Assembly: GCA_029237825.1 (NCBI GenBank)
Contig: JAQZBQ010000002.1
Coordinates: forward strand, 186,001-250,000
Length of the DNA: 64,000 bases
Direction: 5' to 3'
Origin: Bacteroidota bacterium
GTDB taxonomy: Bacteria; Bacteroidota; Bacteroidia; B-17B0; Aurantibacillaceae
Of the stretch, positions 39,349-47,339 are shown piece by piece (within the stretch, counting starts at the first letter, position 1; every line of letters starts with the position of its first letter). A program made the position numbers and the translations under genes. Below the pieces are notes generated by a model. The model had not been told where the DNA came from and ran no database searches. It saw only the letters and a list, made by a program, of their open reading frames with translations.

Positions 39349-39420
39349 TGGCCTTGCCAGGAATCGAACCTGGATCTTAGGCTTCGGAAACCCGTATACT
39401 ATCCATTGTACTACAAAGCC
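39349..39420 (-). tRNA. tRNA-Arg (anticodon CCG)
   Basis: 72-base cloverleaf on the minus strand, GGCTTTG...CAAGGCC plus discriminator A. Acceptor pairs 7 of 7 (one G-T). D-stem GTAC/GTAT, anticodon loop TTCCGAA giving CCG, T-arm CCAGG-TTCGATT-CCTGG. The first anticodon-stem pair is a C-A mismatch. CCA is not encoded. It reads the Arg codon CGG. Confidence 0.95.
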
Positions 39421-39433
39421 AATTACCAAAAGA

Positions 39434-39441
39434 CAAATATA
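39434..39441 (-). promoter_or_regulatory. Possible -7 box for tRNA-Arg
   Basis: TATATTTG on the minus strand matches the Bacteroidota TAnnTTTG -7 element and lies 13 bases before the tRNA 5' end. No clear -33 TTTG at the right spacing, so only a tentative call. Confidence 0.4.
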
Positions 39442-39499
39442 AGTATTAAATTTACGTTCATGTGCGACAATAATTTATTTTTAATTCCGTTTTAGCAGT

Positions 39500-41827
39500 A
39501 TGCAACTAAAGCAATTTCTTATTATCCTTTTTATTTTCAGTACTGTCGGCCTGTTTTCGCAGGTAAGAATTGGTCAATGGGTAGATCACTTATCCTATAA
39601 TTCGGCGAACGGTGTAGTAAAGGTTGGAAGTCTGGTATATGGTTCTAATGGTTATGGATTGGAGAAATATGACATTACAGATAATAGTCTTGAAAAGTTA
39701 ACTAAGTGTGAAGGCTTATCCGATGTTGGAATTAAACTGTTAAGGAAGTGCGATCAGAATAATTATGTTATGGTAATCTATGAGAATACCAACATTGATA
39801 TTATTAAACCTGATGGTAGTATTTACAATGTTTCCGATATTAAACGTAAAATCATCCAGGGTAGAAAATACATCAATGAAGTATATTTTAAAGGAACAAT
39901 GGCCTATATTTCCTGTGGATTTGGAATTGTAGCCTTTGATACCGAACGACTGGAGATTAAGGATACGTATTATTTAGGAGACGGCATCGTTAATTATGAA
40001 GTTTACCAGGTAACCAGAAACGACACCGCTTTTTTTGCTGCAACGCCGTTAGGTGTTTATTTTGGAAAAGCAACAACGAATTTGAATAATTATCAGAACT
40101 GGAAACCACTCAATACCGGGATAGCTTCCGGACCTTATAATTCGATTATTAATTTTAAGGGGAAGATCATTGCTAATTATTCTGAAAAATTGAAGTCCGG
40201 AGCCTCTTTTAAAGATACGTTATATGAATATACAACAACTGGTTGGTCTAAATACGCTATTAATAATCATTACTCCGGTTTTGAAAACAAAAAATTAATT
40301 GATTATTCTAAATTTAACAAACTTCTTATTATTGATCAGTGGGGCGTTGCTGAATTTTCTACAAGCGGAACTATATTGAATTACCAGACAAATTACGGAT
40401 TTGGCGATGCTAATATGACTGATGTTTTTTACGAGAATGATAATTTATACTGGATAGCGGATCACACTTTTGGTTTAATTAAATCTGGACGTGCATCCTG
40501 GGCAACGAATGAAATACTCAAGCTAAATGGTCCCACGAATAACCTGGTTAACGATCTTGACATTCAAGAAGGAAACCTTGTTACCGCGCCGGTTAATTTG
40601 GGTTCCGTTTTTAATCCGCAATACCGAACCGATATGCCAAATGTGTATTCCGGTGGCGAATGGAATTCTCTCAGAAACATTATTCCCGGATCTATTAAAG
40701 ATGTAAACTCCGTCGCAATTGATCCAAATGATAAAGACCATTATGTGTTTGGTTGTTACGAAAATCTTTTAGAGGTTAAAAACGGGCAGGTAAGTGGTAA
40801 TTATGGTTATGGAACCAGTCCTTTGGTAGGGCAGGATGGGGGAAGCGACCTTCGTATTACAGGGGTGAGTTTCGACAGGAACTCAGGAATCTGGGTTTCT
40901 TTAACATTAGGGAAATATTGCATCGCTGTGAAGAAAGCAAATAACTGGACCTTATTGGATTTCGAAGCTTTTATTGTAAAGCCAACCATCACAAAAGTAA
41001 TTTTGGATAAATACGACCAGGCATGGATGGTATTACCGCGAAACACCGGGTTAATGATTTATAAAGATGGTTTAGGTTTATCGCAACCTAACTCTTCAAA
41101 TACCAGATTTTTAAGTACAGCAGAAGGTAACGGGCACTTGCCTTCCATGGATGTGAAATCAATTTGCGAAGATAAAGACGGACATGTGTGGATTGGTACT
41201 GCTAAAGGCGTATCCGTTTTTTATAATCCCGAAAACGTTTTTACGGGAGCCAATTGGGACAGCCAACAAATTTTAATTGAGCAGGATGGACACGTACAAA
41301 TTTTGTTGGAGAATGATGTCATCACTGCAATTGCGGTAGATGGCGTCAACCGGAAATGGATTGGTACAGAAACGTCTGGCGTTTATTGTTTATCACCTGA
41401 CGGGCAGGAAGAAATTTATCATTTTACAGAGGAGAACAGCCCGCTTTATTCAAACTTTATTCGTGATATTGTTACCGACGAAACAACCGGAGATGTATTT
41501 ATTGGTTCGGAAAAAGGAATTCAGGCATATCGTACGCCGATCATTAAAGGCTTCGAGGATTTCACCAAAGTGCATGCTTACCCTAATCCAATCAGGCCAG
41601 GAAATACATCTCCTGTGTATATCACCGGGTTAATCGATCAGGCCGATGTTAAAATTACAGATGTAAGCGGCAATTTGATATGGTCAACTAAATCACAAGG
41701 TGGGCAGGTGGTATGGAACCTTCAGTCGTTTAGCGGTACAAAAGCTGCCAGCGGTGTATATATGATTTATTGTTCGTCTGCTACAGGTGATAAATCCGCC
41801 ACAGCAAAATTATTGATCGTTAATTAA
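39500..41827 (+). CDS. porZ: Type IX secretion system protein PorZ
   Basis: 775 residues. Signal peptide 1-20 (LFSQ), then IGQWVDHLSYN, the PorZ start, followed by two long beta-propeller regions (two-component-regulator-propeller-like repeats such as HVWIGTAKGVSVF and RKWIGTETSGVY) and a C-terminal T9SS type A domain from about residue 690 (HAYPNPIRPG, then VKITDVSGNLIW, ending GVYMIY and KLLIV). In Porphyromonas PorZ sits on the surface with the attachment complex that joins A-LPS to secreted cargo. The stop overlaps recO, a pairing common in Bacteroidota and strong support. Confidence 0.92.
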   Translation: MQLKQFLIILFIFSTVGLFSQVRIGQWVDHLSYNSANGVVKVGSLVYGSNGYGLEKYDITDNSLEKLTKCEGLSDVGIKLLRKCDQNNYVMVIYENTNIDIIKPDGSIYNVSDIKRKIIQGRKYINEVYFKGTMAYISCGFGIVAFDTERLEIKDTYYLGDGIVNYEVYQVTRNDTAFFAATPLGVYFGKATTNLNNYQNWKPLNTGIASGPYNSIINFKGKIIANYSEKLKSGASFKDTLYEYTTTGWSKYAINNHYSGFENKKLIDYSKFNKLLIIDQWGVAEFSTSGTILNYQTNYGFGDANMTDVFYENDNLYWIADHTFGLIKSGRASWATNEILKLNGPTNNLVNDLDIQEGNLVTAPVNLGSVFNPQYRTDMPNVYSGGEWNSLRNIIPGSIKDVNSVAIDPNDKDHYVFGCYENLLEVKNGQVSGNYGYGTSPLVGQDGGSDLRITGVSFDRNSGIWVSLTLGKYCIAVKKANNWTLLDFEAFIVKPTITKVILDKYDQAWMVLPRNTGLMIYKDGLGLSQPNSSNTRFLSTAEGNGHLPSMDVKSICEDKDGHVWIGTAKGVSVFYNPENVFTGANWDSQQILIEQDGHVQILLENDVITAIAVDGVNRKWIGTETSGVYCLSPDGQEEIYHFTEENSPLYSNFIRDIVTDETTGDVFIGSEKGIQAYRTPIIKGFEDFTKVHAYPNPIRPGNTSPVYITGLIDQADVKITDVSGNLIWSTKSQGGQVVWNLQSFSGTKAASGVYMIYCSSATGDKSATAKLLIVN

Positions 41828-42549
41828 TGCTCTCCACCACCCAGGGTATTGTACTGCATAACATCAAATATGGTGACCGGAAAATTATTTCAAAGATTTA
41901 TACGAAGGATTTTGGATTGATTTCAGCGAATGTTTTTATTGGCAGCGGACAAAAGTCGCGGGTAAAACTTGGTAATATTCAACCACTCACACAAATAGAA
42001 TGTGTTATCTCTCAAAAGGAAAATAAGGACATTCAACAACTTATTGAAGCCAAATGTGTTTTTGTTTATACCGACTTATTGAACAATTTCAGCAAGTTAT
42101 GTATCGCGCAATTTTTAAATGAGATACTTTACAAAACTTTAAAGGAAGAATCAGAGAATACGGAACTTTTTGATTTAATCTGTCAAACCTATCAATGGCT
42201 GGATAAAGCGGATGATAACTATGTAGATACCCACATCTATTTTCTGTTTGAATTAACCAAGCATCTTGGTTTTTATCCGATTAACAACCGTGATAATAAT
42301 CACCTGTATTTTGATTCCCTCGAAGGAAAATTCAGTAGTTCCATACAAAGTTTTCCTTTAGGTTTTGATTTATGGCAGTCGGAAATATTTTCACAACTTT
42401 TTTATCATACACTTACAAATCAAAAAAGAATTGGCCGCAGTGAGCGTTTGGCGTTGCTGGATTGTCTGTTAAGCTACTATAAAATGCATATCCAGGGATT
42501 TTCGGAAATAAAATCTTACAGGGTCATGCAGGAAATGGCAGGAGATTAA
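41827..42549 (+). CDS. recO: DNA repair protein RecO
   Basis: 240 residues. N-terminal OB-fold start MLSTTQGIVLHNIKYGDRK, with ISKIYTKDFGLIS and the basic GSGQKSRVKLGNIQPL loop of RecO, then an alpha-helical C-terminal domain. It works with RecF/RecR to load RecA on SSB-coated DNA. The zinc-finger cysteines of some RecO proteins are not evident, as in other Bacteroidota. ATG overlaps the porZ stop by one base (TAATG), so it is translationally coupled to a secretion gene. Confidence 0.92.
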   Translation: MLSTTQGIVLHNIKYGDRKIISKIYTKDFGLISANVFIGSGQKSRVKLGNIQPLTQIECVISQKENKDIQQLIEAKCVFVYTDLLNNFSKLCIAQFLNEILYKTLKEESENTELFDLICQTYQWLDKADDNYVDTHIYFLFELTKHLGFYPINNRDNNHLYFDSLEGKFSSSIQSFPLGFDLWQSEIFSQLFYHTLTNQKRIGRSERLALLDCLLSYYKMHIQGFSEIKSYRVMQEMAGD

Positions 42550-42554
42550 CGGAT

Positions 42555-43349
42555 TTAATCTTCCTGCTTGAAATCTTTGGATCGTTTAACTTTGCGCTCT
42601 TTGATATTGAAAAATTCAATAAGCATTGCAAACGCTAGTGCGATATAGGCGTAATTTTTATTCAATTCCATGTGCTGTTCGTGCGGAAGAGATGTATTGT
42701 AGATATCTAAAATAGCTTCAGCGATAAGTATACCCCCAATTACTAGCAAAAAGCAAAGGGCAATCATTTTTATGCCAGGATTTTTATTGATAAAATCAGC
42801 GACCAGGCCAGAAAATAATATCATTAATAGCATGGAAATCACTACAGCAGAAACCATGATTAATACCACTCCAGACAAGCCCACAGCCGCTAAAATGCTG
42901 TCAAATGAAAAAACAAAATCGATGATGATAATTTGAATGATAATGGCTTGAAACGTGGATTTTCCTTTTTTTCCAGGCCCAATTTCATCATCATCACCGT
43001 GTATGTGTTCCTGAATCTCCTGCCAGGTTTTAACCAGTAAAAATAAGCCGCCGCCTAATAAAATGAGACCTTTCCCTGATATACCATAATCCAAAACATA
43101 AAAGAATGGCTCTTTTAATCCCGCAATATAGCCTACAAAAAATAATAAAACGGTCCGGACAACTAAAGCTAAAAGCAAACCAATAGTACGGGCTTTTGAT
43201 TGCTTCTCCCGGGGAAGTTTGTCCACCGCAATCGAAATAAAAATGATATTATCGATACCTAAAATGATTTCCAGAATGGTTAATGTAAATAAACTCACTA
43301 AGCCACCAATAGAAAAAAGGTGAGAGAGATCAGAAGCGAAACTATGCAT
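42555..43349 (-). CDS. TerC family membrane protein
   Basis: 264 residues from ATG 43349 (a TTG at 43367 would add six residues). Seven to nine membrane helices with the acidic helix motifs ILGIDNIIFISI near the start and VFSFDSILAAVGLS in the middle, separated by a charged His/Asp loop (EIQEHIHGDDDE). TerC proteins export Mn or other divalent ions and help metalation of exported proteins. The gene is convergent with recO (5 bases) and divergent from the PadR/PspC unit. Confidence 0.93.
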   Translation of the reverse strand: MHSFASDLSHLFSIGGLVSLFTLTILEIILGIDNIIFISIAVDKLPREKQSKARTIGLLLALVVRTVLLFFVGYIAGLKEPFFYVLDYGISGKGLILLGGGLFLLVKTWQEIQEHIHGDDDEIGPGKKGKSTFQAIIIQIIIIDFVFSFDSILAAVGLSGVVLIMVSAVVISMLLMILFSGLVADFINKNPGIKMIALCFLLVIGGILIAEAILDIYNTSLPHEQHMELNKNYAYIALAFAMLIEFFNIKERKVKRSKDFKQED

Positions 43350-43436
43350 ATAGGAATGAAAATGCAAATATACCGTTCTTTTAAAACTTAACCTAAAAAA
43401 AATACCATTTGATAATCAATTAGTTAATTAGTTTTT

Positions 43437-43461
43437 TAGTACTATGTCTTGCATGGTACTA
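43437..43461. promoter_or_regulatory. Palindromic operator upstream of the PadR operon
   Basis: TAGTACTATG - TCTTG - CATGGTACTA: 10-base arms, 9 of 10 paired, 5-base centre. ATG...CAT inner spacing resembles PadR-type operators. It covers the -33 box of the promoter below. A possible half-site TAGTACT recurs at 43505-43511. Probable site of autorepression by the PadR gene. Confidence 0.7.
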
Positions 43462-43480
43462 TTTAATTATCATATCTTTG
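43449..43480 (+). promoter_or_regulatory. Bacteroidota-type promoter for the TonB-C/PadR/PspC operon
   Basis: -33 TTG at 43449-43451, 21-base spacer and -7 TATCTTTG (TAnnTTTG) at 43473-43480. Transcription would start near 43487, leaving about 150 bases of leader before the first ATG. Confidence 0.65.
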
Positions 43481-43638
43481 CTTTGCCCAATAATAAAGTT
43501 GGCCTAGTACTTTAAAAATCATTCTTTTTCTTTTATCTGCAGAATAATTTGAAAAAACATTCGCCTTTCCTGATAAAAACGCGATTTAGCTTGAAGGATG
43601 AATGAGACTTAAAAGTAAAACCATTAATACTAAAAAAA

Positions 43639-43989
43639 ATGAAAAATTTATTAAATAAATCGTTGTTCGCAATTGGCGCAGGATTGTTGTTGAGTTATAA
43701 TTCGATAGCTCATAACTTTGAAGCGCCTACAAAGGTTTCATTATCCGAAACGAGCAAATTCATCAGCGAGCAAATTAAATTTCCAACACCAATCCTCCAA
43801 ACCGGTGAAACAGAGAAAGTAAATGTTGTTTTTACTGTGAATGAACTAGGGGAGGTGAATTTAGTTGTTGCGAACACCGGGAATAAATTACTTAAAAAAT
43901 CAATAGAATCTCAGTTTATGAAGTTGAAACTTAATCACTTGATAGCTGACAATGCCTACAGTGTAGTTTTTAATTTTAAAACAGTTTAA
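43639..43989 (+). CDS. Small exported protein with TonB-C-like domain
   Basis: 116 residues. Signal peptide about 1-24 (ending SIAH). The mature part is one compact domain with KVNVVFTVNELGEVNLVVAN followed by a short helix KKSIESQFMKLKL and a final strand YSVVFNFKTV, the strand-helix-strand order of the TonB C-terminal fold. No membrane anchor or TonB proline region, so it is not TonB itself. It is the first gene of the PadR/PspC operon (2 bases before padR) and so probably belongs to the same envelope-stress response. Function unknown. Confidence 0.68.
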   Translation: MKNLLNKSLFAIGAGLLLSYNSIAHNFEAPTKVSLSETSKFISEQIKFPTPILQTGETEKVNVVFTVNELGEVNLVVANTGNKLLKKSIESQFMKLKLNHLIADNAYSVVFNFKTV

Positions 43990-43991
43990 TC

Positions 43992-44327
43992 ATGGTAAAT
44001 TCAGAGAACACAAAAGCCCAAATGCGAAAAGGTGTTCTGGAACTCTGCATACTTTCTATTCTTTCTCAGGGCGATGCCTATCCTACCGAGATCATTGAGA
44101 AATTAAAAGAAACAAAGTTAGTAGTAGTTGAAGGAACGCTTTACCCGCTTTTAACACGTTTAAAAAACACAGGATTACTTTCTTACAGATGGGAAGAAAG
44201 CACTTCAGGTCCGCCACGGAAATACTACATGCTTACAGAAATAGGGATTACCTATTTAAAGGAGTTACACCTTTCATGGTTCGAGTTGGTGGATGCAGTA
44301 AATAAAACTATTAACAAACAAGATTAA
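43992..44327 (+). CDS. PadR family transcriptional regulator
   Basis: 111 residues. Winged-helix domain with the PadR signature QMRKGVLELCILSILSQGDAYPTEI, VVEGTLYPLLTRLKNTGLLSY and the wing GPPRKYYMLTEIG. A short C-terminal helix provides dimerisation. It belongs to the small PadR-s2 subgroup. It lies 2 bases after the TonB-C-like gene and 10 before the PspC gene; the palindrome at 43437 is a likely autoregulatory site. Effector unknown. Confidence 0.95.
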   Translation: MVNSENTKAQMRKGVLELCILSILSQGDAYPTEIIEKLKETKLVVVEGTLYPLLTRLKNTGLLSYRWEESTSGPPRKYYMLTEIGITYLKELHLSWFELVDAVNKTINKQD

Positions 44328-44337
44328 ACAAAAGGTT

Positions 44338-46131
44338 ATGAATAAAACAGTGACTATAAATATAAGTGGCATTATTTTTCATATTGAGGAAGATGCCTTT
44401 GAAAAGCTCAGTAAATACTTGAATACCATTAAAGGCTACTTTAGCAACGCTGACGGGGGCACCGAAATCATGAGTGACATTGAAGCCAGAATTGCCGAGA
44501 TGCTGCAAAGTAAAACAAGCTCCGTGAAGCAAGTCGTATTAATGAGTGATGTGGATTTCGTAATGGATTCGATGGGTAAGCCCGAAGAGTTCGCTGACGA
44601 AGCTTCTGAATTTTCGGAAAGTTACCATTATACCGAAAATTCAAACAATGTAAAAAAACGACTTTACCGCGACGGGGATAGTAAAGTTTTAGGCGGTGTA
44701 TGCGCAGGTATCGGGCATTATTTTGGAATTGACCCCGTGTGGTTACGAATTGGTTTATTACTGATGTTCTTTTTTGGCGGAACTGGTTTACTGTTATATA
44801 TTATATTATGGATAGCGATCCCGGAAGCAAAAACAACTACCGAGCGTTTGGCAATGAAGGGTGAAAAAGCGGATATCAATAACATATCGCGGGCAGTTAA
44901 GGAAGAGGCCGAGCAATTAAAAAGGCGCATGGAGAAATACGGAAAAGAGTTTAAGAATATGGCTTCTAATAACCGTGATCTTCCACGAAACACAATTGAA
45001 AAACTGGTTGATTTCACAGGCGATGTTCTGGTAAACATTGGCCGGGTATTATTAAAAATCATCGGAGTGTGTATGGTCATTTTTGGTGTTATCTTTTTCC
45101 TCGGGTTGTTTGGTTCGGTGTTTGGGATGTCGTTTATGACTAGTAATGTCGAGGTTCAGGAATGGATTGACATGGTTCTGTTAAACGGCAAAGATTTTTA
45201 TTTAGGGTTGCTCGGGATTTCTCTCTTTTTTGGGGTTCCTATCATGATGATCATTTATGGCGGTATCAAAATTTTATTCAGGCTGAAATATTCTAACCGC
45301 TGGGTTAATTTAAGTGCAGGGATTTTTTGGCTAGTGGGATTTGCGCTGTGCTTATATGTTGGAATAAGAACTGGTGCAGATTTCAGTAAAGAAGCTAAGG
45401 TTAGGGAAAAAATAGAGGTAAAGGCCTATGATACACTTATTCTAAAACTTAACCAGGTTCCCATGAATCTCTCCGAAGTTCATGCCAGCACAGAAGATGA
45501 ATACGATGATGACGAGGTTTTTAAGATTAACAAACACAATCATGATGATTATATGATTGGTAAACATGATGGGAAAAGGTATCTTTTAGGCCACGCGACT
45601 CTCAATATCATTAGGTCCCAGAGCGACCGAATTGAAATGCTCATTGTTAAAGAATCTAAGGGGAATAACAAATCAGCCGCTTCAGAAAGAGCTAAAAATA
45701 TTCTTTATAATGTGACTCAAACAGATAGTGTAATACTTTTTGATAACCTTTTTAAAGCTGGAAACGCTGATAAATTCAGGGCACAGGGTGTTTCTGTAAT
45801 ATTAAAGTTGCCACTCAATAAGGTGATTTATCTCGACAAGTCGTTGTCAGGCTTTATTTATGATATCGAGAATACAACGAATACGTATGATGGTGACATG
45901 GTTAACAGACGATGGATGATGACAGAATATGGCTTAAAGTGTATTGATTGCGACGGATTAAGTATTAATAGCAATGGACTTGGCGCACCTGTTCACCCGG
46001 CACCTCCTGCACATCCTGAACCACCAGCACATCCTCAAATTGTTCATATCCAAGAAAGTAATAATAAGGATACAAAAGTTACAATTGATAAACACGGTGT
46101 GCATGTAGAAACAGGAAAAAAGCGCGACTAG
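44338..46131 (+). CDS. PspC-domain membrane protein
   Basis: 597 residues. Residues 1-95 are an alpha/beta domain with SDIEARIAEML common to Bacteroidota PspC proteins. Residues 107-165 are the PspC domain (RLYRDGDSKVLGGVCAGIGHYFGIDPVWLRIG compressed; two half-helices ending IILWIAIPE). Three further membrane helices lie at about 240-265, 287-310 and 325-345, and a beta-rich outer segment to the end has a Pro/His-rich linker (HPAPPAHPEPPAHP) near residue 560. With PadR upstream this is a likely envelope-stress sensor/effector. A strong terminator follows. Confidence 0.9.
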   Translation: MNKTVTINISGIIFHIEEDAFEKLSKYLNTIKGYFSNADGGTEIMSDIEARIAEMLQSKTSSVKQVVLMSDVDFVMDSMGKPEEFADEASEFSESYHYTENSNNVKKRLYRDGDSKVLGGVCAGIGHYFGIDPVWLRIGLLLMFFFGGTGLLLYIILWIAIPEAKTTTERLAMKGEKADINNISRAVKEEAEQLKRRMEKYGKEFKNMASNNRDLPRNTIEKLVDFTGDVLVNIGRVLLKIIGVCMVIFGVIFFLGLFGSVFGMSFMTSNVEVQEWIDMVLLNGKDFYLGLLGISLFFGVPIMMIIYGGIKILFRLKYSNRWVNLSAGIFWLVGFALCLYVGIRTGADFSKEAKVREKIEVKAYDTLILKLNQVPMNLSEVHASTEDEYDDDEVFKINKHNHDDYMIGKHDGKRYLLGHATLNIIRSQSDRIEMLIVKESKGNNKSAASERAKNILYNVTQTDSVILFDNLFKAGNADKFRAQGVSVILKLPLNKVIYLDKSLSGFIYDIENTTNTYDGDMVNRRWMMTEYGLKCIDCDGLSINSNGLGAPVHPAPPAHPEPPAHPQIVHIQESNNKDTKVTIDKHGVHVETGKKRD

Positions 46132-46160
46132 TTTGTTTTAATCACCTATTAATTTCATAT

Positions 46161-46188
46161 TCCCGGATCAAAAGTCCGGGATTTTTTT
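46161..46188 (+). terminator. Terminator after the PspC gene
   Basis: Stem TCCCGGA / TCCGGGA with a 7-base loop and seven T. Confidence 0.92.
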
Positions 46189-46311
46189 AGCTATTTGAGT
46201 TGTTATTTCTGCGCGAGGATGAATAAAATGAAAACGCCTCCTTTTTACCCGTAATTATTTATAAATTTGTAAGATCTTGCAAGAATTATATAAGACAAAA
46301 TCCAATAATCT

Positions 46312-47286
46312 ATGAAGGTAATTTTTACTTCTTTATCTTTTATCGCCTGTAATTTATTTTTACTCGGTCAAACACAAATCCCCAATGGCGGTTTTGAAAA
46401 CTGGGGAGGAAATCCTTCACCAGGTGTTACCGCAGAACCAACAGGATGGTATTCTAATAAATCAGGCTCAAGTGTTGCAAAATTAGGTCCGCAAATCTGT
46501 TTCCAGGATCAAACAGTTAAACATTCAGGCTCTTCATCGGTACGGGTTGAAACCTTAAGTTATTTTGGAACCGCGGTAAACGGAGCCGTTACTACAGGAG
46601 TTATTAATGCTCCAAATACTACTAAATCTAACGGATATATTGGTACTGTAAATTACAGTTCTGCTTCAGATGTGCGTAGAACCCCCTTTACGGGCCGTCC
46701 GGATAGCATTGTAGGATGGTATCAGTATACATCCGGTGGCTCCGGAGAACAGGGAAAGGTAACTGCGATTTTACACAATAACAATTATTTTGATCCGGAA
46801 ACTCCAACTACCTACCACGCAGATCCAACTTCGGATAAAATTGCACGTGCTACCTTTTTTGGAAGTACTTCAAATATTGGGTCGTGGACACGTTTTAGCG
46901 CCCCATTTGTATATACAAGCTCTTCTAGTCCGTCCTATATTATGATCAATATAACTTGCTCGGCAAATCAGTCAACTACTATTACCGGAAGTAAAATGTG
47001 GGTGGATGATATTTCATTCGTTTATAATACGTTAAGTTCAATAAATGAATATGACCTCGCAAAAAATGCGAAGGTGTATTATTTTGATAAGAATGTATAT
47101 GTTTCTACCAAAGTGTCTGAACCATTAACCCTTGAACTGTTTGACGTAACCGGTAGAACAGTTTTAACTCATACAACCGAAAGTGCATCTGCCACCATTG
47201 ATGTTTCTATATTGAAAGCAGGAATTTATCTGTATAAACTGAATGGCCATGGCCAGAGTAAATTTGGTAAATTTTTAGTAGAGTAA
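46312..47286 (+). CDS. T9SS-secreted protein with type A sorting tail
   Basis: 324 residues. Signal peptide 1-20 (LLGQ), a galactose-binding-like/PCMD-type beta domain (starting IPNGGFENWGGNPSPGVTAEPTGW, in which GGFENW and PTGW are diagnostic, and ending with the KMWVDDISFVY strand), and a C-terminal Por-secretion tail from about residue 245 (LTLELFDVTGRTVL, then LKAGIYLYKLNG and KFLVE). It should be exported by T9SS and anchored to the surface or released. PCMD domains are tied to carbohydrate handling. It is a single gene between two terminators. Confidence 0.88.
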   Translation: MKVIFTSLSFIACNLFLLGQTQIPNGGFENWGGNPSPGVTAEPTGWYSNKSGSSVAKLGPQICFQDQTVKHSGSSSVRVETLSYFGTAVNGAVTTGVINAPNTTKSNGYIGTVNYSSASDVRRTPFTGRPDSIVGWYQYTSGGSGEQGKVTAILHNNNYFDPETPTTYHADPTSDKIARATFFGSTSNIGSWTRFSAPFVYTSSSSPSYIMINITCSANQSTTITGSKMWVDDISFVYNTLSSINEYDLAKNAKVYYFDKNVYVSTKVSEPLTLELFDVTGRTVLTHTTESASATIDVSILKAGIYLYKLNGHGQSKFGKFLVE

Positions 47287-47302
47287 TTCCCCTTGAGAAT
47301 CT

Positions 47303-47334
47303 AAAACCCTGACGATTGTTAGGGTTTTCTTTTG
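47303..47334 (+). terminator. Terminator after the T9SS cargo gene
   Basis: AAAACCCT / AGGGTTTT stem with a 10-base loop, then T-rich CTTTT. It ends 6 bases before the next ATG, so the receptor gene must start from a promoter inside or after it, or by readthrough. Confidence 0.75.
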
Positions 47335-47339
47335 AGTGT

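Noticed and set aside
45969-46062. Short direct repeats in the PspC gene (CCACCAGCACATCCT-like)
   Set aside because: They encode the Pro/His-rich linker and are explained by protein sequence, not a CRISPR or mobile repeat.
46262-46269. TAAATTTG as a promoter -7 box for the T9SS cargo gene
   Set aside because: No TTTG -33 element lies at the expected spacing.
47316-47339. Upstream TTG start for the TonB receptor
   Set aside because: It lies within the preceding terminator and adds residues before a normal signal peptide that starts at ATG 47340.
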